This document shows positions 46,090-58,778 of a stretch of DNA of 64,000 nucleotides, piece by piece. The stretch comes from Panonychus citri (lineage: Eukaryota; Arthropoda; Arachnida; Trombidiformes; Tetranychidae). The notes beneath the pieces were generated by a model. It did no database searches. It saw nothing but the letters and a program-made list of their open reading frames with translations, and was not told the origin of the DNA. Location: contig NW_026515546.1 of assembly GCF_014898815.1 (NCBI RefSeq), positions 1,288,501 to 1,352,500 of the forward strand, written 5' to 3'. The number at the start of each line of letters is the position of its first letter. Position 1 is the stretch's first letter. The position numbers were made by a program, and so were the translations under genes.

Positions 46090-49000
46090 TTCCTCCCACA
46101 ATATAATAATATTGCGATTGAAGTATCTGCAAAATGAATTACATCTTACTGTTGATTTGCAATGAGAATCCAAAGTTACCCAAAAATCCTAATGGTTATT
46201 ATTATGATTCTGATGAAGTAAATTCACTGATTTGGAACAAAATTTGATCATTTGTCAGGGAGAGAAAAAAGAAAAAAAATAAGAGAGAGAGAGAGAGAGA
46301 GATTATCATCCAAGGAATGATGATTATCATCAAAAGTCACAATGCTAAGGTTATATTATCCATTGGAGATAAAAGGAAATCCAAAGATATATAATGATTC
46401 ATCTTTGATGATAATTTTAATCAGTTACGATGCTAATCAACATTTGATAATATCCACAAATCATCAAATGATAATAATTTATAATTCATTTTCTGTCCCA
46501 AGAATATAAAAAAAAATTATATCAATTACTTTTATCAGCTAATGATTGTTAAACATCATTAGATGACAATGATAATCATCATGATTTACGTTTCATTTCA
46601 AATGAATAAGAGACTCAATTAATTTGATCAACGATAATTAACATAATAAGGTCGAAAAAGAAGATGATAAATATTTAATTAATCGAAAAATCAATTGTAA
46701 ATTGTCATTATCATTTTCGATCAACAATTAAGATTAAATTACAAAAAGAGATTGAGATAACTTTGTTTTTCAATTCTCTTTCAGTCTCTCCTCATAATCT
46801 AGTCCAGTAGATGACCAGATGATTATGATTAGTGAAAAAGGGATTATATTGTCCGTTTAACTCATTTTACATCAATAATAATATTAGAGGTTGAATTGGA
46901 TAAAGTAAAATGTTTGTTAGATTATTGTTTGGAAGGAGAAATGACCAGAGAGAGAGAGAGATGATGATGATGATGATGATGATGAAAGAGTGACCAGTTC
47001 TAGAGAGAAAACAATATTAACATTATTATATTGGTTCAAGTATAAAAGGGATAAAAATCCGTGATCGAAATTCAAATTATCAAACATTATTATCGATTAT
47101 GTATTCGAGTTCTATTGTTAATGTTACGATTCTCATCTAATCAGCATTTGTAAAAACCTTTAACTTTAATCAAATGTTACATTCATTTCGCTTTTCCAAT
47201 TTTCTCTTCCTCATCTTCCTCCTACAACATCATCATCACTCTCTCTCTCTCTCTCTCTTTTACTAACTCTCTCACATAGAAACCCTATTTCCCCCCTCTT
47301 TTTGTTGAGAGAAGAAAATTTTTGATACATAATATGATGATTATCCACTGATGATAAGATGGACTCTCCAAAGTCCAGGGAGTGCTGGAGGAAGACAAAA
47401 AACTCCATGGGAGTTAAAAGCGTGGGTGAAATTAGGTTCATCTTTCTCGTTCTCTCCCTAATATTATATTTTCGAAAGGGAGAGAATGACTTTCAATGCT
47501 TGTTATCTGTTTAAATTAAGCTCCAAACTAAACTTGAATATGTGGATATGCATAACATTTCACTCTGCAGATAAACATCAAATCTACATCATTACCTCAC
47601 AAAAAGGACTCTCTCTCTCTCTCTCTCTCTCTCTCAGCTGATTATCATTATTTGGTAGAAATGGATTAGTGTTTATTAATTGTTAATCGGTTACGTTTTT
47701 CCTTTCCTCCAATTTGAATGCAAATTAAAAATGAATCTCAACTATGAATTCCCATATTAATATCACTAATTGGTATCCAATGGTAAATATCAATTGTTAA
47801 CTGTTATACTTTATTATTATAGCATTTGCTTTTGTTAATGTAACTTGTTTGTGTGTTTGATGATTGATGATTGTCCACAAAAAAATTATTAAGGTAGATT
47901 TCATATCTTTATCATCAATATCATTTGTCTTGTTCAATCAGATTCAAAACTAATCGTTATGATTAATGATTTAACTTTTTTTTGTTGGATTAGCAATAAT
48001 GGATCAAGTGTATTAAGAAAAAAAAAGAGAATCAACTTTTCAATCAACATTATCAACATGCCCATACAATTTGCAAATGATTAAAGTTGATTGTTACAAT
48101 TTTCAAACGATTGACTAAAATTTAATTCCCTTAATTGTTAATTGTCAAAGTTGTAAATTGTTTGTATCATTAGGAAACATTTGATTCTTATTTTGGTGAT
48201 ATGATTTTGTTTTCTCATTTCTCCTTGCCCATGATTAAATGAATTAACTGTTGATTATATCAATTGAAATTAATGATAAATATTTGATTTGATTTCTTGT
48301 CGTGGGGAAAATGTTAAAAAGTAAATTGCCTTTTACAATTATCTAATCATAATCGCCACTGGTCAGTTGGATATAAAGTAGATGACAAGTAGAGTTAAAT
48401 AAAACTCAGTGATTTATGTCGGTTTATTATTAATATAATTTATTTCCATTTAATATTATCATTGAAAATTGGATGGACAAAAGAAGAGGAAAGAAATAGA
48501 TGATAAAAATAAAAAGTTTCAATTGGAAAACAATGTTTGACCAATGGTCAATTGAAAAAAAGAAAAATTTTCAAGAGGAGAGGAAAGAGCAGAAAACTAG
48601 AGAATGACATTAAAATGAGTAATTTATTATGCAAAGCCATTTACAATTGCTTATCATTATATAGCATTTACTGGGAGCCCAATGGTCATCCTTGCTGTTA
48701 TTAAGACTGGACAATGGTCAGTTTCAAGAAGGGAAAAGAAGTGAAAAAGAAGAATGTTAAAGATAAAGAACTAGCGGAAAGAAGGAAAGTGATATTTTTA
48801 TATATGTAATACATTATATGGAATATATTTGGACAAAGGTCATCAGATGATGAGGATGATGATTAGAATGAGAAAAAAGTTACAAAATGATGAGTAAGCA
48901 ATGGTCACTTCGTACTCTTTATCTATCAACATTTTCTGATGTTTTTTGCTTTTGTATCCATCATCCTCATCATTACCATCTCTCTCTCTCTCTCCAATTG

Positions 49001-49441
49001 TCTTTTTCTTTCTCTTGCCAGTTTCTTTAAATTATAACAGAAAAAAGAAGCATAAAAAACCGAAAGTGATTCCGAATATAGTGAAGCCTGATGAATTCAT
49101 TGACGATACTTTCATCAATCTGATGATAATGATGAGAGAGAGAGAGAGGAAGAGAGAGAGAGATGACAAGTATTATGACCACTGATTTTGATACAGTTAC
49201 AAAGTAAAATACACGACAATTGGAAGAGAATTTCATTTTCTCTCTCACTTTTTCATCTTTCTCTCCTACTGGACATGATGACCAGGCAAGAGAAAAGAAG
49301 AGGAAAAAAATAGTTGAGGCGTTGAAGAAAAAATAACTTTTGTATTAAGATTGTTAATCCATCTGAATGAAATTCAGTTGTTACTTTTTTTCAATTCATG
49401 GATCACAAGTCAACAAGTTTCTGAATTTCCTTTTGAAACTT

Positions 49442-49476
<35 letters not shown>

Positions 49477-50906
49477 ACTAATCATGAAGAGTGAAATCTT
49501 CTTACATGATACATCATCAACACCCAACAGTCCATTATCATTATTGAATATTGAACAATCTGAATAAATAAAGTACATATATTCATTTAAATAGCAAAAG
49601 TAATTTGAAACCTGAACCTCATATTACATGATTATCATTAAACTGATGATGATGATAATCATTTTATCAATTATATTAAGATAACCGGAAAAATGAAAAG
49701 GGAAATTTTCATTCCAATTGATTTTCTCGTCAACAGTTTCAATTATTTTCCAATGGATCATGAAAACTTTTTTTTCTCTCTCTTTCTATCTGAATGTGTC
49801 CATGATTATGGAGATAAATTCAGTTCCAAAGACTGAAGACAATCAATTCTGTTATTTTGTGTCTCATTATTATTATTATATATTATTATTTTTTTCTCTT
49901 CTTCTTCTTTCAGTAAACATTAACATGAAGAGATAAAAACCTTTGGAGTTAATGAGCCTGTCTAGTTGATTCCATAGAAAACTCAGAATTCTCATTTTCT
50001 GCTGAATCTTTTGTTCAATCTTATGGTCATTTATAGTAGTTCTTTTTTTCATCATCATCTCTTTTTTTTCTTCTCTCTATCCAATGGACACAGTTATATT
50101 CAATGTCTCCCACTCACTCACCCATTCTCTCTCATTCTCTCTCTCTCTCTTTTCTTTTTTTCGCAAATGAAATGATGATAATTGATTGGATGGTAAAATG
50201 ATGAACGGAAACCTCATTAGCAGAGCCTCATCATCATTATTACTGATTCCTACTCCCTCATCTTCATTATCATCATCATCATTATAATCTCTTTCTCTGT
50301 GTTAAAAACATGTAATTTCTGGCAGATTCAGATAATGCCCAGAATCTTGAGTTACCATTGAAAAAAAATGTAATATTATCATTAGGTTCAGTTTTTTTTT
50401 CTTCATGTTTTTATTATTATTTTGGAAAACAATCATCACCATCATCATCATCATTATTATCATTGTTATAATAATAATAATCATCAGCATCTTCCAGCAG
50501 ATAGTTATTATCAATGGTATCATTATCATCATCATCAGTATCATCTGAAATGCTCAGATTCAGGGGAATCTCAATTTTAAGAGTTGATGGTAAAAGCAGT
50601 TATGTTTATTGTTATCATAATAATTGTCTCAGCATTCATATTATTCAATAATAGTAATGATAATGATGATGCTCATCATCCTCTTCATGATACTAATATT
50701 GTCAGTATAATTCAAATTTCGTAAGAAAAAAAAATCAGAAAAAAGTTTCAATTGTTTCCAATCATATTAATATCTCGGTGTTAGTTACTGTTAGTGGGCT
50801 AGAAAGGTTGAAAACGAGAACGATATTATCATAATAACGATAAATTCAAAGTTTTTTTTTGAGTAAATGAATAAAAAATTTCAGATTTTATTGGAGCCAA
50901 TGCTGT

Positions 50907-50925
50907 CCACGCGAGGGCGACACTG
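50907..50925 (+). promoter_or_regulatory. Isolated GC-rich site resembling a CTCF core
   Basis: CCACGCGAGGGCGACACTG stands out in an AT-rich desert. It approximates the animal CTCF core (CCAC, two to three bases, AGGGGGCGC), but with imperfect spacing. The assignment is tentative. Confidence 0.25.
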
Positions 50926-53900
50926 TACAGAATTAAGATAATCAATCAAACAAAAAACCAAATTAATGATAAATTCTTAGTATTTTTTCTCTCTATTTCG
51001 CTCTTTAATCATGATGATTATCATCTGAAGCATCATCATGATTATCATTCGTGCTGATGGTGTTTTCAAATAATCTAATCTGATTATTTTTTGTATATAA
51101 TAATAATAATGATAACACATGAGCTTTTGTCCTTTTGTTTTTATCTCTTGAATAATAATATTATTATCGTTGATTCTGTTTCTCAGCTTTACACATTGAA
51201 ATTTTCTCATGATTTCCCATGTGATCCTGGTTCTCTCTCTCTCTCACTCTTTCCATGGTGAATGCAGAATTCGGAATGAAAAAAAAATATAATATATTAT
51301 ATCAGAATCACTAAAGAAAATGTCAAAATTGAATTAGTCCAAATCAACAATAAGATGAGAAATAAGAATTAGAAAGAGAAGAAAAAAAAACAAAAATATT
51401 CTCAGTAAATAATTATCAGAATTGTTCTGGACTCGATATGGTTGCAAAGTTGAATGGAAAGAAAAAAAAATGTTATTCATTGTCCAGAATTAGTCTCCTA
51501 AGTAATTACAATAAAAATATCAGTAATCATAAAGATTGACCAGTTGCCAATAAGATGACCTTAATCTCAGTGTTTCAATTGTTTGATATCACAATTTCAT
51601 CATCATCCTTGACCAGTGATAATAATTTTCTCATAAGTAAATCGATTACAATTTTATCAGAATTTGATTTACATTGATTACATTATTGACCGATTGAGAC
51701 TAACACCTTATGATAAGTTATTGATTGGCTACAATTTGATAAACAATCAATTTAAAATTGACAATTTACCATCTCTATATATAATTAATTGTGATGAACA
51801 TTTCATCATCATAATTATCTTAATCAATTTACTGAATAATAATATCATGAACCTTTAAGATGTATTATTATTATAACGGTTTATTGGATATAACAATAAA
51901 AAAGTAAGTATCTCAAAGTTGCCCGAGGCAATTATTGACTCATATCATTATTATATTTAACCTGATCAAGTTGATTAACGACAAATATATTAATATAAAC
52001 GCAGTAATCAATTGATTGAGTTCAATGTTTATCATTAAATATACAATTATGATTAAGTTTTCAAGTGGTATCATCAATTGAAATACTATTACCATGATAA
52101 TCATGTTGATTTAATGAACTGATTAAATGATGAATTGTTTCAAATGTTTCAAGACAAAAGTTTCAGGTAAAAGTTTGACCGATGGAGGAAAAAAATAGCA
52201 AAACTACAAACGATAATATCTCTCAATGGTGATGAGGATCAACTTAATTACGAGTGTGGGGTAAAGATGATGATGATCATCATGAGATAATATTAACTTT
52301 CAGTGTTTATATTAATATGCTTGGTGTTGTCACCATGATGATTGAGTAATCAGGAAATACAAGAACGGAAATGAAGTCAAAATGATGGATAAAAGTGGGA
52401 GAATGAAAATGAAAGTCATTATAAGTGCCACCTCTTTGAGACTTAATTCATTATCAGATTATCATCAATTTAAGATGATCATTATAATTATTATAATTGG
52501 AACAATTTAATTGTGATCATAAATAATTAGAGAGACAAACACTTAAATTGTAACAATCAAACAACAATGAGAGTGAAAAATTAACCTCATCAAGAATGAT
52601 GAAGATTCATAATCATCATTATTATTATTGATTCTTATTGAATTTTCATTTTAATCATTACATAACAACAATCAACTGGATTAAACTTAAACACCAAGCA
52701 AAAGAAATACAATTAATTGATTAACTTGATTGTTTTCAATTAGTTTTTTTTTGTTTATCAATCGTAATTTAATTTTTCATTGTAAATGGAAACAATTAAA
52801 TGATCAAATACAAAGGGCAATCTTTGATTATCAACACTTAAAAAAAAGTTATACAAGTAATCAAACAATTAATAATACAGTTAACAATTAAATGATGTTA
52901 ATCACTAATCAATTGATTAAATAAAATCATAAACACTTAACTTTTATTTTCATTTTCATTTTCAATGATTAACAATTAACAAAAGAGCATTGAAAATGCT
53001 GATTCAATCAAATTTCTCATGATTATTGAACTTAATCATTAATCTAATCAGTGAAATATATTTTACAATTAATCATCATCAATGTGATTTAATTGTTTAC
53101 TTAAGATTAACTATTTTTTTCGTTATCAACTTTGATTTAGTTAAAGCAAACAATCAGTGTAATAGTAACAATCAAACAATCAAAAGTTTTGATTAACGTT
53201 AATTAGTTGAAAAAAAGTTTTCCCCATTTGATAAGCAAAAGAAAAACTTAATTATTAATCACAATTAAGCTATGATTAAATATTAGCTTTTTATTTTATC
53301 TGGATTAGTTTTCCTTAATTGTTATCATCATGATTAAGATTAGCTTAAAAATATGCAATCAATATATTGATGTATAAAAAACAAACATGATTACAATTGA
53401 AATTGCAGTTGATTGTTGGCACAATTAACTAATCAAACATATAGTGAGGATTTTATATCTTGTGTAACAATTTAATGATTCATTTGATTGTTGTTATTGG
53501 GATTATTTAATTGTGATATGTGAGAGAGAAATTTTTTCCCCTTCCATTGGTCCTTGATTGTTAATTGTAATCGATTAATTTGAATGAAAGTTTGAGAAAA
53601 TTATGATTGATTGATTATTGGTAATAACGGAAAGGTAATAGGAGGTAAAAAACGGTTATTGTTTTGATTAAATTATCCTAATTGTTGAAATGAATTATCC
53701 TTATTAAGTGAATTAAGTTAAATTGTTGTTGTTTGTTACAATTGTGAAGTGAAAAACAATGAAAATCATTTATTCTGATACCCGAAAGTTGATACATTTT
53801 CAATCTCGGCTCATTGATTCTGATTCTTGATTCCTTGTTAAAAGGCTACAACCAAATGGTAACAATTTACATGCTTCAGAATTGAATTAATCCAAGTGTG

Positions 53901-54161
53901 AAATTGATTGTAAACCCGATGAGGCGATTCCTGGTCATTTTCTTGACCATTTCTCTTTCTCTTTCTTTCTTTTTCTTCTTGTGATCCCCAATAGAGTTGA
54001 TGAAACAGCCCAAATAGTCAAATTGTTTCCGTTCAATTGAAAATCTACATTTGAATATAATGAATCTTTCCAATTGTTTTCCAATCAGATCAGAAAAAAG
54101 AGAAACAAATCTTATCATTCTAATTATTTCACTCCCACTTCATCGTGTCCACTTCCTATTT

Positions 54162-54164
<3 letters not shown>

Positions 54165-54197
<33 letters not shown>
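54165..54197. repeat. (CT)n microsatellite, 33 bp
   Basis: Uninterrupted CT dinucleotide run. Confidence 0.98.
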
Positions 54198-54199
<2 letters not shown>

Positions 54200-56335
54200 T
54201 GAATGTTCCCTGTCTAGGGAATTTGAATCTGGACATTGTCCCCTCGAATCTGCCTCTTTCTTATTCCAGAGCGTAATTGTCACATGTATTTGGGACACAG
54301 AATGATGTCCAAAACGTTGACCTGAACGATTCTATGAGCGATTGTGATTTTTTCTTCTCATCGTCTCAATGTGATATTTTCAGAATTTGAGAAAAAAATT
54401 ATTCGAAATGGCAAATATCCATGAAAACTAAAATGTATTCTCCTTAGATTCTAATTCTGATTGAATAAATCTACTTGAATTCAATTTGATACTCAATCCA
54501 TGCTAATTACTAAATCAAGTGATCACCAGGGAAATAACATTAAACAGTCCTAAAGATAATTCAGTTCAGAATAACCAAGAAAAAGTTTTATTAATTTGTT
54601 CAGTTTGTTATATCTTATCAACATGTTATTATTACCATGACAATTAACCTTTTACTTTTATTTTTTGCTCGTCCACTCTTTTGGTTTATCGGTTTAATTG
54701 TATCATTAGCTTGATGATTGTAATGATAATTAGTTAGTTACTAGATTAAGTACTACAAATGTAATCATGAATACATCACATACACAGCATAAATTTATCA
54801 TATTGAATTTCATGGGATAATTTCAATGTGTTCAGATTTACATGAACAAAGTTGAGAAAATTTGTTTTTTTTTCATCATTAATATAACTTTCATTTGAAA
54901 TTATCTTCTCATTTTCATCTAAACAATCATGACAGTTATTATCAACTTTATCTGAATAAATTGTCATATTTACCATTATGAATAATTTGATAATAAATAA
55001 TTGATAATAATAATAATCATGGTGACATCAAACATGATTGTCAAAATCAGTATTGACCAATTGTTTGTAAAAATGAGATTAACATTTTGATTGTCAATTA
55101 ATATCAACAAATAAATGAATGAATCTTTATCCTATTGGGTGTATATCTTATCTTATTGAGAGAGAGAGAGATTTTTCATCTTCCTTATCATCTTCATCCA
55201 TTTCTTGACCCATTACTATTTTTCCCGGTTGATTCATGATGAAATAATGAAAGTGTCATGTTAATATTAACAAAAAGTCAATAATGAAAATGAAAATATT
55301 CAAACAAAATCCGTTAACTTGACGTGACCTGAACTTTGAATGATAAGCTACAAAGTGTGATAACTTGTTTGCTTTATCAGAGGGTGGGATGAGGATGGAG
55401 ATGAGGATGGAGATGAGGATGAGAGAGAAGAAATTCCTTGGATATTTATATACTTGTATTTGGGAACAAAAAAAATGACCACTGAAGTATAATAACGGAT
55501 AAGGAATCAAATCTTAAGACGTTTCTGTCACCAAGAGAATGAGGAAGATAAGGAAGAGAAGATGAAGGGGAAAGGAAAGACTGAGAGAGAGAGAGAAGAA
55601 GATGACAATCAACATCAAATGAGTGGACATATTTGAATGGATAATTGGACCAGAATTTTCTGAATAAATATATTATTCTATTTATAATAAAAAGGCTTCA
55701 AATTAATGATTTGCAAGAATCGATGAAAGATTAAAGATGATGATGACAATGCAAATAGATCATCAAGCAATTTATTTTTTTTCTCTCCATCATCATCATC
55801 ATCATCTTCATCTAAATATTAATCAGCATAAAGCATTAAATGAAGTGAATAATAAAAGGTAAGAATTGTATTAATCATGAAGAAAGAAAAAAAAAAATTT
55901 TTTATCTCCATTGAGATAATGGTCAAGATGAAGATGAGGAGACGAAAGTAAAGTTAACGGTTACAAGTACATCTTTTGTTTTCTAAGTTGATTTTTTTAT
56001 TATGATGATGGAGATGAGAATAGTTTGCTTGACCAGTTAGAGAATACAGAAAAAGTAAATAGACAAAAGAAAAGAGAGGAAAGAAAGTGATACTGTTTTC
56101 TATGTAATATTAATATCATATGAGAGAGAGAGAGAGAGAAAGAAATGAATTATCTTCTAGAAAAAAAAATAACCTGAGATATTAACGGTTTATCCTGTCA
56201 TCAGTTGGAAATATATTATGTGTATAAAAATGGCCTTTAATTCATGGATACTGGACAATACTGGACACCTCAAAGTTCACATTCTTCTTAATCATCTTCA
56301 GCCTCTTCTCCTCCTTTTTCATCCCCGACAGAGAG

Positions 56336-56369
<34 letters not shown>

Positions 56370-57014
56370 CTAATAGTCAATTGCATTGGTCATCGTGATG
56401 ATAGTAATCATAATGATAATGATAATAGCTCACTAAGGCTCCTCCCTTTTCCCTTTTGTCTTCATCATCCTTCATCATCTTTTCTCTCTCTCTCTCTCTT
56501 CCAAATCTAGACAGATAAACATGTAACTCATATTTCAAAATTTGAGAGCTGGTCAGTTGAAGAGAAATGAAATGATAACAAAAAATATCATTAATGTGAT
56601 TCTCTATGTGAATTAGTGGTAAAGATGCAACATCATTGATTGTAATGGTCAAGAGGGGCGAGAATACTGTTAATGACCAATGTATTGACCCATTAGCATT
56701 TCCCATTTTTTTAGCTTCTTTCCTTTATTTTTTTTTCTTTCCATTCAGCATTATCATCCTCATCATCACAACGTAATCACCATCTTCACATTGGTCATCT
56801 TTCCCTTTGCTTTTGACCTTTTTGCTTTTTGTCTTCTTCTTCCTTTTCCTTGATGTTCACAATAAATAAAAAAAAGTAACAGCATTAATCTCATTCATTT
56901 GTGTGCTTATTTCCATCTTGTGGCTCGTGGCACGCGCGTTTCAAAAAAAATTTCATTTGATGGTAATGATGATGACTGATTAACATGTTTAAGTAACAAC
57001 TCACTCCCTGAGAG

Positions 57015-57019
<5 letters not shown>

Positions 57020-57058
<39 letters not shown>
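57020..57058. repeat. (GA)n microsatellite, 39 bp
   Basis: Uninterrupted GA dinucleotide run. Confidence 0.98.
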
Positions 57059-57060
<2 letters not shown>

Positions 57061-57275
57061 AAAAAAACACAATGACAGATGCCTACAGGGTGAGTTAAAG
57101 AAGAGCCAACAAAAAAACTCCTTTAGTTTTTTATTTTATTAGAATAAACATTTTTTGCTTTGTTAACTTTCCAGACGATTGTTGTTGTTGTTTACGAGGA
57201 TGATGGTGGGGTTGAAGGTCCAGTTAAAGCTGATATTACCTCGTCTACTCCCGCTCTGGTCAATTACCACCCCTC

Positions 57276-57277
<2 letters not shown>

Positions 57278-57308
<31 letters not shown>
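57278..57308. repeat. (GA)n microsatellite, 31 bp
   Basis: Uninterrupted GA dinucleotide run. Confidence 0.98.
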
Positions 57309-57310
<2 letters not shown>

Positions 57311-58178
57311 CAGTTAACCTTCTCCTTCCAATTCAATTGACGATTTTTCCCCTACATCATAAGACCCTCTTAGAATTGATTCTTTTTTTCATCATTTTTT
57401 GCATGACTCTTCATCATCATCATCATCATTTCTCTTCTCTCTCTCTCTCTCTCCTTTACTTACAGATGCTCAAAATATTGAAAAAAGCAACACTTTTTAT
57501 CTTCTTTTTTGTCTATTTAATATTTACTCCCACTTATTATTATTCCCTTGCCTCTCATCCCTTTTACTGGTCATCATAATGATGACAAGCCCGTTTTCAC
57601 TTGAAATTGACCTTAAAAACGGGATCTGAAAAACCTACATCAAAAGAGATTGAGACAAAAAAAGGGGTGGAAAAAGGATGAGGATAAAAAGGAGAAATAA
57701 TGAAAAAGAATCATCATCATCAATGGTCAATCCTATTTGTTTGATATTCATTTTTGTTGTCCTATGGATTGCGGGGGTTATTATCTCATCATTGTTATGA
57801 TGATGTTGATGATGAGTTTTGTTGTTGTTTATTATTGCAAATGTTGCATTTTCAAAATAATCTGTAATTTTATTTCATCATCATCTTTATAACAGTTTCC
57901 TCTTTTTTTTCCGCATCAATTTTATCATTATTGTTAATGTTTTTTTCAAAAAATAAATCATAATAACTCGTAACTCTCACATTGAAAATATCCTCTTTCT
58001 CTGTCAATCATTTGTATTGTTGTAATCAACTCTATCATTATAATCATCATCATCCTCATCAATATTCATCACCAGACTGGTCACTAATTAAATTAATAAT
58101 AAACTTTAATATCTGACAATTGTAAATCCATTTATTATCAAGATCAACTGATGATTAAGTTAAATTAACATTCAAAGT

Positions 58179-58181
<3 letters not shown>

Positions 58182-58236
<55 letters not shown>
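58182..58236. repeat. (AG)n microsatellite, 55 bp, longest in the window
   Basis: Uninterrupted AG dinucleotide run. Confidence 0.98.
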
Positions 58237-58238
<2 letters not shown>

Positions 58239-58738
58239 CGTGAATAATTTGAAATTAAGGTCGATATCCGTTCGTTAGCATTGAAATATCTGCGAGTCGA
58301 TTAATTTATTGATAATACTTTGTTGTAAATTGTGAGGCCATTGGGTTTCCATGAAATACCCTCAGGGCAACTGATTAATTTGATACTTGGCTCGAGATCT
58401 GATTACACCTTTTCACCTTGGTCGAAAATCACTTTTCTTTTTTCTTGCCAATTTTTTCAGTTCTACTGAGATGTTATGTCCGTTTCCGTTTCTTGTAAGG
58501 CTACATGTGATTATCACCAAATGAGATAAATGATTAAGATAATAACATAACTTAACCCGAAGCGATTATATGTTTGTAATAAGATTATCACATAGACTTA
58601 TTCGTATACAATATACTTCATTTTCAATGGAAAGATAATCCAAGTGTAATTGGAAATTGAAAATATAATCATAGAAACAACATCTTCAAGGTTTATCCTC
58701 ATCACTTTTTACTCATCATTCTTACATCTATCTTCTTT

Positions 58739-58742
<4 letters not shown>

Positions 58743-58777
<35 letters not shown>
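58743..58777. repeat. (TC)n microsatellite, 35 bp
   Basis: Uninterrupted TC dinucleotide run. Confidence 0.98.

Positions 58778-58778
<1 letters not shown>

Larger units (their letters stand above)
43101..50000. other. Gene-free AT-rich region with dense microsatellites
   Basis: No supportable gene. It contains (GA)n at 43476-43505, a CAT/TC compound repeat near 44520-44567, ATG runs at 45482-45506 and 46961-46984, a 43-bp CT run at 46044-46086, and a close pair of AACGG words at 45603-45617. The open frame 43216-43437 was examined and rejected. Confidence 0.55.
50001..56000. other. Gene-free AT-rich region
   Basis: No supportable gene. Long stretches at 51300-53800 are AT-rich but relatively poor in microsatellites, and rich in TTAATTG/CAATTAA and TGATTAA words. 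A GC-richer spot is at 50896-50930 and a CT run at 54165-54197. Open frames at 51664-51858 and 54776-54976 are unsupported. Confidence 0.55.

Noticed and set aside
51664..51858. 64-codon plus-strand frame with non-repetitive first half
   Set aside because: Ile/Asn/Tyr-rich composition is expected of AT-rich DNA; no family, no clear splice sites.
54051..54305. Plus-strand frame crossing a CT microsatellite into a less repetitive tail
   Set aside because: Ser-Leu run is the microsatellite itself; the tail has no recognisable match.
54776..54976. 66-codon minus-strand frame MVNMTIYSDKVDNN
   Set aside because: Composition plausible but there is no homology, the start context is ordinary and no exon partners were found.
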